Origin: an uncultured Bacteroidota bacterium | GTDB lineage: Bacteria; Bacteroidota; Bacteroidia; AKYH767-A; JABDAW01 | Assembly: GCA_903844645.1 (NCBI GenBank) | Contig: CAIMUP010000051.1 | Span: 1 to 60,801, forward strand | DNA length: 60,801 nucleotides | Direction of reading: 5' to 3' | The notes under the pieces: generated by a model | Seen by the model: only the letters and a program-made list of their open reading frames with translations | What the model was told of the DNA's origin: nothing | Databases searched by the model: none | Shown: piece by piece, positions 52,568-60,602 of the stretch | How positions within the stretch are numbered: position 1 is the stretch's first letter | Layout: each line of letters starts with the position of its first letter | Position numbers and translations under genes: made by a program

Positions 52568-52777
52568 GTTCAAACTATCGTAGTCATAGTTCAAACCATC
52601 TTTGTCGTAGTTCAAACCATCTTTGTCGTAGTTCAAACCATCTTAGTCGTAGTTCAAACTATCTTAGTCGTAGTTCAAACCATCTTAGTTGTAGTTCAAA
52701 CCATCTTAATCGTAGTTCAAACTATTTTAGTCGTAGTTCAAACTATCTTAGTCGTAGTTCAAACTATCTTATGTTTA
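52568..52777. repeat. 21-bp tandem array 12 (10 units)
   Basis: Units start every 21 bp from 52568 to 52757 and contain GTTCAAACYATCTTAGTCGT. It shares 14 of 21 positions with array 7. It lies in the 498-bp gap between smpB and the next plus-strand gene; 52778-52897 shows nothing else. Confidence 0.93.
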
Positions 52778-52897
52778 GTGTCTTCTGTGGCTTTTTTAAT
52801 ATCTAATAAAGCAGTATTTAACAGCGCATTACGGATTTTTGATTTGAGATAAACGATTTTATACATATTCCCCATTCCTAAATTCCTATTTGATTTT

Positions 52898-52905
52898 TAC
52901 TTTTG
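52898..52905 (+). promoter_or_regulatory. Promoter -7 box (TACTTTTG), probably leaderless
   Basis: Exact TAnnTTTG match with four bases to the ATG at 52910. Confidence 0.65.
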
Positions 52906-52909
52906 CCTA

Positions 52910-53287
52910 ATGAATCCACTACGATTACTCCTCCTCTCTACCCTCTTTTTTGGGATAATAATAGCCCCTGCCCAAAACTTCAGAGTAATCAAAGAAACAA
53001 ATGACTATATATTAAAGGAGTGCGATAGTGCTTTTTATTATGCTCATGAAAATTCTCCTTCCAAATTACTCTCTGCTTATTGCCGAAATTATGAAGACGA
53101 TTTGGGAGAAATTATTGTGATGGAAATGAAGACGAATAAAGTTTTTAAGATTAAAATCGGTTCTTATTCTCTTTCAAATTTAAGATGGCTTACTGATAAT
53201 TCGTTTGCCTACTATCGGGTCTATTGGGGTACATCAAAACACAAATATTTAGGGCTTCAATATTTCACTGTCGAGATAAAGAAATAA
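52910..53287 (+). CDS. Small secreted protein of unknown function
   Basis: 125 residues with a signal peptide (MNPLRLLLLSTLFFGIIIA, cleavage likely after PAQ). The mature part has short beta strands (YILKECDSAFYYA, IIVMEMKTNKVFKIKIG, FAYYRVYWG). No family recognised. It is preceded by a -7 box with almost no leader and followed by a convergent glycosyltransferase operon 27 bp away with no terminator visible. Confidence 0.7.
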   Translation: MNPLRLLLLSTLFFGIIIAPAQNFRVIKETNDYILKECDSAFYYAHENSPSKLLSAYCRNYEDDLGEIIVMEMKTNKVFKIKIGSYSLSNLRWLTDNSFAYYRVYWGTSKHKYLGLQYFTVEIKK

Positions 53288-53314
53288 AAGCAAAGGATGC
53301 TTCAGAGAGAATAA

Positions 53315-54439
53315 TTATAACTTCTTATACAGGTCTTCAATCGCAGTTATAAAACTATCCCACTCAAACCGTTTCTTCTCAATAGCGGCATTTTTCGAGA
53401 ATTCTTCTTCCTTGTTTTGATAATAAAAATCAACCAAAGCATCGGCAATGGATTTGGCATTGGTATCGGTAACATAGCCCACTTTATGGTCTGGAACGAT
53501 CTCCGCCAAGCCGCCTACATTGGTTACTAACATCGGTCGTTCAAAGTTGTATGCGATCTGCGTAACGCCGCTCTGGGTGGCGGTTCTGTATGGCTGAACC
53601 ACAATGTCGGCAGTACAGAAATAGTATTTCAAGTCCTCCGAAGGAATGTAATCTGTCTTAAGAATTATGGACGATTGAAGATTGTACTCTTCGATTAATT
53701 TCTGGTAATAACTCCAGTCTTCATAGCACTCACCGGCAATGATTAATTTGATACCCAATTGCCGGACGCGAGGATCGCTCATCGCCTCTAATAACAAGTC
53801 AAGTCCTTTGTATCTTCTGATGAATCCGAAGAACAGAATATGTTTGTCATTAGGGTTTAATTGCAGATGATTCAAGGCATCCATCTTCTCAACTTTAGCA
53901 CCGAAAATATTATAAATAGGATGCGGAATAAAGACTTTATTCTTCGTATCCGTGAAGTGATTCAAGTCATTCAAAACACTTTCCGACATAGTTATGAAGC
54001 CATCATTTTGATTGATGAAAAACTTAGTCAGAGCTTTGTCTCCAATTCTCTTTTCATGAGGGATAACATTATCGAGAATGCTGATGATTTTGCAATCCTT
54101 TTTCAACAAATAAGCCACTGTACCAAATGATGGCGCAAAGAATGTCATCCAGTATTTAAAGATTAATAAATCCGGTTTGAAAGCTTTAATTTTCTGCGCA
54201 GTGGTATAATAACTAATCGGATTGATAGTATCCAAAACCCTCATGGCATCAATCTTATCAGCACCTTCTGTTTCAATAACCATTTGGCTTTTGCCAGGGA
54301 ATAAAAGATCAGGATACTGCCTTGTAAAAGTGAATGCTTTCACCTCATGTTTCTTTTCTAATTCCCGATATAAAGCAGCATTGAACTGTGCAATACCACC
54401 TCGATAAGGATAGAAAGTTGAGAGGATGGCAATCTTCAT
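53315..54439 (-). CDS. Glycosyltransferase family 4 (GT-B)
   Basis: 374 residues. N-terminal Rossmann half begins MKIAILSTFYPYRGGIAQFN (Gly-rich acceptor loop), and the C-terminal half has NDKHILFFGFIRRYKGLDLLLEAM, ADIVVQPY, and the donor-site motif GVTQIAYNF then VTNVGGLAEIV (E-x7-E region). It transfers a sugar from a nucleotide donor while building a surface polysaccharide or lipid glycan. It is the last gene of the DUF4199-GT2-GT9-GT4 operon, 30 bp after GT9. Confidence 0.92.
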   Translation of the reverse strand: MKIAILSTFYPYRGGIAQFNAALYRELEKKHEVKAFTFTRQYPDLLFPGKSQMVIETEGADKIDAMRVLDTINPISYYTTAQKIKAFKPDLLIFKYWMTFFAPSFGTVAYLLKKDCKIISILDNVIPHEKRIGDKALTKFFINQNDGFITMSESVLNDLNHFTDTKNKVFIPHPIYNIFGAKVEKMDALNHLQLNPNDKHILFFGFIRRYKGLDLLLEAMSDPRVRQLGIKLIIAGECYEDWSYYQKLIEEYNLQSSIILKTDYIPSEDLKYYFCTADIVVQPYRTATQSGVTQIAYNFERPMLVTNVGGLAEIVPDHKVGYVTDTNAKSIADALVDFYYQNKEEEFSKNAAIEKKRFEWDSFITAIEDLYKKL

Positions 54440-54469
54440 TTTATTGAATAATAGATCGCAGAGAATGCT

Positions 54470-55561
54470 TTAGGAATGCTTTACAATAGCATCGTAAACT
54501 GCAGCCACACTGATATCATGCATGCAATGATGCTGGCGAGTGCATGTGTTTCCATAATAATCATCGCAGCCGGTTGTTGGCTCAACGATAGTGCCTCTTC
54601 CATACAATTCAAACTCGTGTTTGTTAAAGATGTTATTGAATAAGATAAGCGGCTTCTGCAATCCCGTAGCAATGTGCATCATCATGGAAACCGCAGTAAC
54701 TATAGTATCACAATTAGCAGTGATAGCAATGAATTCCTCTAAAGAATAAGTTCCTGGATAGTATGCACCCGTTTCATGATTATAGATTTTGTTTTGTGCA
54801 TCCTCATCAACGCCACCCAGCAAAACAGGAAAATAATTATTGTGTTGAAGTTGCCGAACCAATTCAATCCAGTTATCAGTCGCCCAAAGACGAGTGCTCC
54901 ATCGCTTGCCACAACCGGTATTCAGTCCTATTATCTTCTTACCTTGAGATTTCTCTTTCAGGAGAGTCCATTTGCTTACTAATTCTTTATTCACATTCAA
55001 TAAATAAGACTCGTGGTTAAACTTCAATCCACATATTTCAAAGATTTCTTCGAGGTAAGATTTTGTATTTTGTTTAGAAATATTATCAAACAAACCTGTT
55101 ATCAATTTATGAGTAGCGGCGGGTGTTGCGACATCAATGTGGTTCTCTGTACGATTCCAGATGAAGCCATATTTTTCCTTAGCATTTACATCGGTAAGCA
55201 AGGCACAAGCCTCTGGTTCCTTATCAAGATTAATTGCAATATCATACTTCTGATGAGTGATCGGATACACAGCATCAAAGCCATATTTATAAATCTTATC
55301 AATCGCATCCTTTGGAAGAATATCAGGCGAAAGCGTAACCCAGGTAATATGAGAGTTAGGATACAGTTCACGGTATTTATTCACCAAAGGAGTAGTACGG
55401 ATCACATCTCCAAGAGCCCCCAACTTGATGATAAGAATCTTGGTCTTTATTGGAATATATTCATCGCAGGTATCACAAATCTTATCGCGCAGTTTATTGG
55501 GAATGCAAGGGATCTCACCTCGGAAATACTTACAGTCAAACTTTATATCTTTTAATTCCAT
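54470..55561 (-). CDS. Glycosyltransferase family 9 (heptosyltransferase-like)
   Basis: 363 residues. A short Cys-bearing N-terminus (FDCKYFRGEIPC, ICDTCDEY) precedes the GT-B start KILIIKLGALGDVIRTTPLV (about 41-60), typical of GT9/ADP-heptose transferases; the C-terminal half has KIIGLNTGCGKRW, GGVDEDAQ and VTAVSMMMHIATGLQKPLILF. A Cys-rich end (GCDDYYGNTCTRQHHC) is common in this Bacteroidota subgroup. It acts on lipid A core-like or other surface glycans. Gaps of 30 bp to the GT4 gene and 11 bp to the GT2 gene support an operon. Confidence 0.92.
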   Translation of the reverse strand: MELKDIKFDCKYFRGEIPCIPNKLRDKICDTCDEYIPIKTKILIIKLGALGDVIRTTPLVNKYRELYPNSHITWVTLSPDILPKDAIDKIYKYGFDAVYPITHQKYDIAINLDKEPEACALLTDVNAKEKYGFIWNRTENHIDVATPAATHKLITGLFDNISKQNTKSYLEEIFEICGLKFNHESYLLNVNKELVSKWTLLKEKSQGKKIIGLNTGCGKRWSTRLWATDNWIELVRQLQHNNYFPVLLGGVDEDAQNKIYNHETGAYYPGTYSLEEFIAITANCDTIVTAVSMMMHIATGLQKPLILFNNIFNKHEFELYGRGTIVEPTTGCDDYYGNTCTRQHHCMHDISVAAVYDAIVKHS

Positions 55562-55572
55562 CTTCCTCTATT

Positions 55573-56529
55573 CTAATTTGTTTTCTTTTCTATTAAATAA
55601 GTATTTCTATCTGGGGAAGCCCTCGATATTAATTCGCCAAGAAAGCCCGCTATGAACAGCATTGTACCCATAATCATTGTGGTTAATGCAATGTAAAACG
55701 ATGGTCTTTGTGTAATCAATCTTGCTCGAACCCCTTCTACATATACATCATACAGTTTGGTTGTTCCTAAATAAACCGTTGCAAGGAATCCAACAAGGAA
55801 CATTACAGTTCCAAGGAAACCGAACAGGTGCATGGGTCGCTTGCCAAACTTAGATACAAATGAAATAGAAAGCAAGTCAAGGAAACCATTAATAAACCGT
55901 TCCAAGCCAAACTTGGTAGTGCCATATTTTCTTGCTCGATGCTCCACGACCTTTTCTCCTATTTTAGTGAAGCCTGCCCACTTCGCAATGACCGGAATAT
56001 AGCGGTGCATCTCGCCATAAATCTCTATCGTCTTGACAACATCTTTATTATAAGATTTTAAGCCGCAATTAAAATCGTGGAGATTGTTGATGCCAGACAT
56101 TTTCCTTGTTGCCCAATTAAAAAACTTGGTAGGAATGGTCTTTGAAATAGGATCGTGGCGAACTTTCTTCCAGCCCGAAACCAAGTCATATCCATCTTCT
56201 TTTATCATCTTATATAATCCCGGAATTTCATCGGGGCTGTCTTGCATATCGGCATCCATGGTGATGACGACATCGCCTGCACAGGCGGCAAAGCCGACAT
56301 TCAAGGCAGCGGACTTTCCGTAATTTCTTCTGAACTTTATTCCTTTGATGCATGGATTCGCTTCAGAGAGTTCTTCTATCACCTTCCAGGAATTATCTTT
56401 GCTGCCATCATCTACTAAAAGCACTTCGTAAGTGTATCCATTGGCATCCATGACGCGATGAATCCATGCCGTTAATTCGCGAAGCGATTCATCTTCATTA
56501 AACAGAGGGACGACTACAGAAATATTCAT
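55573..56529 (-). CDS. Glycosyltransferase family 2 with C-terminal membrane helices
   Basis: 318 residues. The GT-A domain starts ISVVVPLFNEDESLRELTAW, has LLVDDGSKDNSW and the DxD-type ITMDADMQDSPDE at about 90-102, and GLKSYNKDV. Two membrane helices lie at about 232-255 and 272-297. This is the DPM1/ArnC/GtrB plan, which makes polyprenyl-phosphate sugars, the donors for GT-C enzymes. That fits the six GT-C-like proteins in the window, although no direct link is shown. 17 bp after the DUF4199 gene. Confidence 0.93.
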   Translation of the reverse strand: MNISVVVPLFNEDESLRELTAWIHRVMDANGYTYEVLLVDDGSKDNSWKVIEELSEANPCIKGIKFRRNYGKSAALNVGFAACAGDVVITMDADMQDSPDEIPGLYKMIKEDGYDLVSGWKKVRHDPISKTIPTKFFNWATRKMSGINNLHDFNCGLKSYNKDVVKTIEIYGEMHRYIPVIAKWAGFTKIGEKVVEHRARKYGTTKFGLERFINGFLDLLSISFVSKFGKRPMHLFGFLGTVMFLVGFLATVYLGTTKLYDVYVEGVRARLITQRPSFYIALTTMIMGTMLFIAGFLGELISRASPDRNTYLIEKKTN

Positions 56530-56546
56530 ATTAATAATGAAATATG

Positions 56547-57113
56547 TTAAGCATTATCGTTGTTCGGGGCGGTAGTATCTGTCTCAAAGGGGTTCCTTTC
56601 TTTTTTAAGAATCGCTGCGACGATGATAGCGAAGATAGCCGAGAAGATAGAGCCATAAACAATCGAATTAAACTGCGCCAAAATGGTAAATTGTTTATCC
56701 ATATCTTGCAGGCTTTCCACCGTTTTATCGACCTTTTCTTGGGGCACATTAAATTTTTCCATAAAGCCTACCGTATTCTCAATCGTCCTGTCTTTGATGA
56801 ACGCGGCGAGGTTGGTATCTATCACATGGAAGAGCAAAATAGAGAAAATAGTTACGATAATAGACCGCACCAAGAGCATAAAAAACATGTTGATAAAACC
56901 TTCTTTCAGCGACATGAAACCGCCTTGCTGTTTGCGATAATTTTTTACTGCCACGACAGAATAAATGCCTATCAGCAGCAGAAAAACCATACCAAACCAC
57001 ATGCTGGCAAGCCACATGGAATTAATAAAATACGCGAGGTAATAAACGGTTGTTTGAATCAAGCCCAGGATAAGCCCGTGGGTCATGATATATTTCTGCA
57101 ATTCTTTTTTCAT
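56547..57113 (-). CDS. DUF4199 membrane protein
   Basis: 188 residues with four membrane helices (about 10-30, 36-56, 78-98, 150-170) and a charged stretch near 110-140. The start MKKELQKYIMTHGLILGL and the VKNYRKQQGGFMSLKEGF loop match DUF4199, a Bacteroidota family of unknown function that commonly precedes a GT2 gene. It opens the four-gene glycosyltransferase operon driven by a TACTTTTG box. Confidence 0.9.
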   Translation of the reverse strand: MKKELQKYIMTHGLILGLIQTTVYYLAYFINSMWLASMWFGMVFLLLIGIYSVVAVKNYRKQQGGFMSLKEGFINMFFMLLVRSIIVTIFSILLFHVIDTNLAAFIKDRTIENTVGFMEKFNVPQEKVDKTVESLQDMDKQFTILAQFNSIVYGSIFSAIFAIIVAAILKKERNPFETDTTAPNNDNA

Positions 57114-57137
57114 GATGCTATTTTTTTATTTAGTCGG

Positions 57138-57145
57138 CAAAAGTA
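57138..57145 (-). promoter_or_regulatory. Promoter -7 box (TACTTTTG) of the DUF4199-GT operon
   Basis: Minus-strand exact match 24 bases before the ATG at 57113. Confidence 0.7.
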
Positions 57146-57361
57146 GGAAAAGAAATTGAAATGGCTGATAACTCGCTCTCGAATTTTGTTTCCTGATGGA
57201 AATATCTGCTCTGTTTTGCCTCGAATTATGGCTTCATTTTATCGCATACTATCTTATTAAATACCGAGAATACCTATTTTTATCCCAAAAGAGCCATTAA
57301 AAAGGGGTTGATAACGGTAAAGTGTTGTTAAATAGCTTTTTAGATGGCAGTATAGGTCTCT

Positions 57362-57529
57362 TATTGGAATAAAAATACCAATAAGTTGTATGTAAATGCC
57401 TTAAAGTTGTATGTAAATGCCAATAAGTTGTATGTAATTGCCAAAAACTTGTATGTAATTATGAATAACTTGTATGTAATTGTCAAAAACTTGTATGTAA
57501 TTATGAATAACTTGTACCTGATTATTAGA
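57362..57529. repeat. 21-bp tandem array 13 (8 units)
   Basis: Units start every 21 bp from 57362 to 57509 and contain AACTTGTATGTAATTATGAA or AAGTTGTATGTAAATGCC. It lies in a 450-bp gap between two minus-strand genes; 57146-57361 shows nothing else. A single inverted unit follows at 57545-57570. Confidence 0.92.
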
Positions 57530-57544
57530 AATGCCTTGGTGTTA

Positions 57545-57570
57545 TTGGCATTTACATACAAGTTTATTGG
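57545..57570 (-). repeat. Inverted copy of an array 13 unit overlapping a stop codon
   Basis: TTGGCATTTACATACAAGTT, continuing TATTGG, is the reverse complement of the sequence at 57379-57404 and 57400-57424 with one or two mismatches. It covers the TAA of the gene at 57564-58505. Transcript from that gene could pair this copy with any early array unit. Confidence 0.8.
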
Positions 57571-58505
57571 GTAAATTCCGCCTCATATCCTGTATTATTC
57601 TTCTCATCGAGATTTTGCAGGGTAATCGTTCCATATCCGTATTTGATGGTGAAGGTTTGGTCCTTACTTAATGTGATAAACTTCCCGCTAGCAAACTTCC
57701 CTTTAAAGAGTTTTAGGGGACCCGGTCCGGTACATTTTAATTCGCTTCCATTAACCAATTTCTTCAGCGTCTTGACGCTTTGATTCTTCACATTTCCTTT
57801 CCTGAATTTAATGCTCTGAATAGAATGCAGGATAAGAAATCCCCAGTCCGCCGCCTTCTCTGGCACGGAACTAAAATATCCTACCAAAAACTGCCCGATT
57901 CCTTTCAAATGTTTCTTGATCGGGTTCAATAAATTCATGCATTCTTCGAGTGCCGTTTCGCTTTGTTTTTTGACCTTCGTTCGGGCTGCGTTTTGCAGAA
58001 TAAAATCTGGCAAAGCGAGCAAATCGGCAGCGAGATCCATCTTGTTTTCGGCAAGGAAATTCACGGTCATTGGTCGGTCAATCAAGGGCAATGAATTATG
58101 ATGGTCAATAAGGGCTTTGATGCACTCGCAGCGCAGGTCTCGGTCTGCAGGGAAGAAGATTTTATTACCGTGAAACGTAACGCCATACTCGGTTAATTTA
58201 TGGATGGTCGAGGGATAATATTTTTTCAGGAAAAACACCCTGATTTTATGTTTAATCCATATCGGGTCGAGGTCGGTATCCAATATCTTCAACAACTTTT
58301 TTGACTCTCCCTCCAAGTCCTTCGAGAGTTGGTATTTGGCTTCTGCAATTCCGATATTTGTTTCATCGGTATCCAGCTCGATTTCGTTCTCTATATTATA
58401 AGGACGTATGATGCTGCTCCCCCCGTCCAGCAAGTCTTTCGCGACCACCTTGCGGCACAGTTTAATCCATTCAGGGATGGGAGTCGGGAGTTTGATTCTG
58501 GACAT
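57564..58505 (-). CDS. Bacteroidota protein of unknown function, helical core
   Basis: 313 residues, no signal peptide. N-terminus RIKLPTPIPEWIKLCRKVVAKDLLDGGSSII resembles a recurrent Bacteroidota hypothetical family that begins with IPLPxxI..L..L......DG..S. The middle is helical (AARTKVKKQSETALEECMNLL, IKKHLKGIGQFLVGYF, KAADWGFLI), and the last 55 residues (FASGKFITLSKDQTFTIKYG, ITLQNLDEKNNTGYEAEF) are a small beta domain. Proteins of similar plan lie at 15230, 34325 and 42391. Its stop codon lies inside an inverted unit of array 13. Confidence 0.72.
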   Translation of the reverse strand: MSRIKLPTPIPEWIKLCRKVVAKDLLDGGSSIIRPYNIENEIELDTDETNIGIAEAKYQLSKDLEGESKKLLKILDTDLDPIWIKHKIRVFFLKKYYPSTIHKLTEYGVTFHGNKIFFPADRDLRCECIKALIDHHNSLPLIDRPMTVNFLAENKMDLAADLLALPDFILQNAARTKVKKQSETALEECMNLLNPIKKHLKGIGQFLVGYFSSVPEKAADWGFLILHSIQSIKFRKGNVKNQSVKTLKKLVNGSELKCTGPGPLKLFKGKFASGKFITLSKDQTFTIKYGYGTITLQNLDEKNNTGYEAEFTQ

Positions 58506-58567
58506 ATTTTATGTGCTTTTGATAATGAATAATAAGTCAGGCGACTGATGGCATGAATGGCACCTCC

Positions 58568-59680
58568 TTAATCCACCCAATCGGCGAGGAAAAGATTGAT
58601 GCCATGCTTCTCTTTATTGAGGCGGTTGGAAGAAAATACGAGTTGTTTTCCATTTGGAGAAAACACCGGGAAAGCATCGAACGAGCCATCGAAAGTTATC
58701 TGTTCCAAGCCCGTACCATCAGCATTTATCATAAACAAATTGAAGGGATACGACCCCTTGGAAGCATGGTTCGACGAGAAAATAATCTTCTTCCCATTGT
58801 GAGAGAAAAACGGACTCCAGTTGGCTCCCCCGAGGTGCGTAATTTGTTTCATTTCCGACCCATCGGCATTGCATGTGAAGATCTCCATCTGGGTTGGCAT
58901 CACTAAATCTTGAGCTAATAACTCTTTATAAATATTCACTGCCGAATCGGTCTTGGGGCGCGATGCACGGAACACAATTTTCTTGCCATCAGTAGAGAAA
59001 AATGCACCCCCGTCGTAGCCCAAGTCATGGGTAATCTGTTTCACGTTCGAGCCATCAATATTCATGGTATAAAGTTCCACATCGCCAGAACGAGTGGAGG
59101 TAAAAACGATTTTATCTTTCTTTGGAGACACCGTCGCTTCGGCATCGTAGCCGGGGGTTGTGGTTAATTGTTTTAAGATTTTTCCATGCAAGTCGGCAAC
59201 GAAGATATCGAAGGCAGAATAGATAGCCCATGTATATTTTCCATCCTTCCGATGTTCGGGTGCGAGAGGACATTCCTTGTCTTTCAGATGCGTGGAGGCA
59301 TACAAAATCGTGGTATCGCCAGGCATGAAATAGGAACAGGTCGTCCTGCCCATTCCGGTACTTAATAATTTGGGAGGCACCGAATCCATACGCGCCGTAG
59401 CGACATCGAAATAATAAATTTGGTCGCACTTGCTGCCCCACTTTTCGTTCCTTGCCTGAAACACGATTTTCTTTCCGTCATTGCTCCAATAGGCTTCGGC
59501 ATTATCGCCGCCAAAGGTCAGTTGGCGGATGTTTTTAAAATGCTTTTCGGCAGTATTCTTCAAAGTAGAAACTTTTGCTGAATCAGCGGGGGTGGTAGTT
59601 GTTGCTTCATCGCCACCATTGTCGGAGGCACATCCCGAAATCATCAGGAAGAGGGTAAAAATCGTTATCAGGTATCTCAT
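58568..59680 (-). CDS. PD40/WD40-like beta-propeller lipoprotein (TolB-like)
   Basis: 370 residues. Signal peptide with lipobox LMISGC (Cys at 17) followed by a Thr-rich linker. Then six PD40-type repeats: SNDGKKIVFQAR, PKKDKIVFTSTRSGDVELYTMNIDGS, STDGKKIVFRASR, SHNGKKIIFSSNH and SPNGKQLVFSSNR are the clearest. This forms a TolB-like propeller, probably periplasmic and anchored to a membrane, used for protein binding. The T-A-T-T-T-G box for it lies at 59699-59706. Confidence 0.9.
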   Translation of the reverse strand: MRYLITIFTLFLMISGCASDNGGDEATTTTPADSAKVSTLKNTAEKHFKNIRQLTFGGDNAEAYWSNDGKKIVFQARNEKWGSKCDQIYYFDVATARMDSVPPKLLSTGMGRTTCSYFMPGDTTILYASTHLKDKECPLAPEHRKDGKYTWAIYSAFDIFVADLHGKILKQLTTTPGYDAEATVSPKKDKIVFTSTRSGDVELYTMNIDGSNVKQITHDLGYDGGAFFSTDGKKIVFRASRPKTDSAVNIYKELLAQDLVMPTQMEIFTCNADGSEMKQITHLGGANWSPFFSHNGKKIIFSSNHASKGSYPFNLFMINADGTGLEQITFDGSFDAFPVFSPNGKQLVFSSNRLNKEKHGINLFLADWVD

Positions 59681-59698
59681 ATTTTATTTTTAAGGGCG

Positions 59699-59706
59699 CA
59701 AATATA
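59699..59706 (-). promoter_or_regulatory. Promoter -7 box (TATATTTG) of the PD40 lipoprotein
   Basis: Minus-strand exact match 18 bases before the ATG at 59680. Confidence 0.65.
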
Positions 59707-59746
59707 ATAACATAAATAATTATGAAATTGACCTGCGGCAGTTTTG

Positions 59747-59754
59747 TACATTTG
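59747..59754 (+). promoter_or_regulatory. Promoter -7 box (TACATTTG) of the SDR gene
   Basis: Exact TAnnTTTG match 29 bases before the ATG at 59784, divergent from the PD40 promoter. Confidence 0.65.
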
Positions 59755-59783
59755 CGGCGTAATAAAATCCCAAATACAGCGTA

Positions 59784-60593
59784 ATGAAAGATAAAATAGT
59801 CATCATCACAGGGGCTTCCTCGGGAATCGGGAGGGCTTGTGCCATCGCGTTTGCCAATGCAGGATGCAAGGTAGTGATTGCTGCCAGAGATGAACTTAAA
59901 CTACAAGAAGTACACCTTTTAGTAGCCGAAAAAGGCACGGAAGTGCTGTCAGTTACCACCGATGTATCCCGCGAGGAGGACTGTAAGAAACTGATTGAAG
60001 CGACCCTGAACCGGTTTGGGAGGATAGATATTTTGATTAATAATGCAGGGCTTTCGATGCGGGCTTTATTCCTCGATACCGACCTGAAGGTGCTGAAACA
60101 TCTGATGGATGTAAACTTTTGGGGTACCGTTTATTGCACCAAATATGCCCTGCCCCATCTCTTGAAAACCAAAGGCTCCATCTTGGGCATTTCCTCCATT
60201 GCGGGGAAGAAGGGCTTGCCGGGCAGGACGGGTTATTCTGCCTCAAAATTCGCGATGGAAGGCTTCCTCGAAACGGTGCGAACAGAGAATATCGAGAACG
60301 GTTTACACGTCCTCGTCGCATGTCCCGGATATACCGCCTCCAACATTCGGAATGCCGCTTTGATGAAGGACGGAATGCCCCAAGGCGAAAGCCCGTTAGA
60401 GGAAACAAAATTAATGACTGCCGAACAGGTCGCTACCGAAATCCTGAGTGCCGTTATCCAGCGAAGGCGAGATTTAATCCTGACCAAGCAAGGCAAATTA
60501 ATGGTCTTCTTAAACAAATTTTTTCCTACCTTTATGGATAAGATGGTCTATAACCACGTCGCTAAAGAAGCTGGCAGCCCTTTGAAGGATTAG
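59784..60593 (+). CDS. Short-chain dehydrogenase/reductase
   Basis: 269 residues, classical SDR. Cofactor loop TGASSGIGRA at 9-18, Asp60 with VTTDVS, NNAG at 86-89, catalytic Asn111, Ser138 in GISSIAG, Tyr151 and Lys155 in YSASK. The Ala-Arg-Asp after strand 2 (AARDELKL) suggests a preference for NADP(H). The long C-terminus with KQGKLMVFLNKFFPTFMDKMV resembles membrane-associated DHRS7-like enzymes. Substrate unknown. A covarying hairpin and a TTTTTCT-loop terminator follow. Confidence 0.93.
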   Translation: MKDKIVIITGASSGIGRACAIAFANAGCKVVIAARDELKLQEVHLLVAEKGTEVLSVTTDVSREEDCKKLIEATLNRFGRIDILINNAGLSMRALFLDTDLKVLKHLMDVNFWGTVYCTKYALPHLLKTKGSILGISSIAGKKGLPGRTGYSASKFAMEGFLETVRTENIENGLHVLVACPGYTASNIRNAALMKDGMPQGESPLEETKLMTAEQVATEILSAVIQRRRDLILTKQGKLMVFLNKFFPTFMDKMVYNHVAKEAGSPLKD

Positions 60594-60602
60594 TGCCTTC
60601 AT

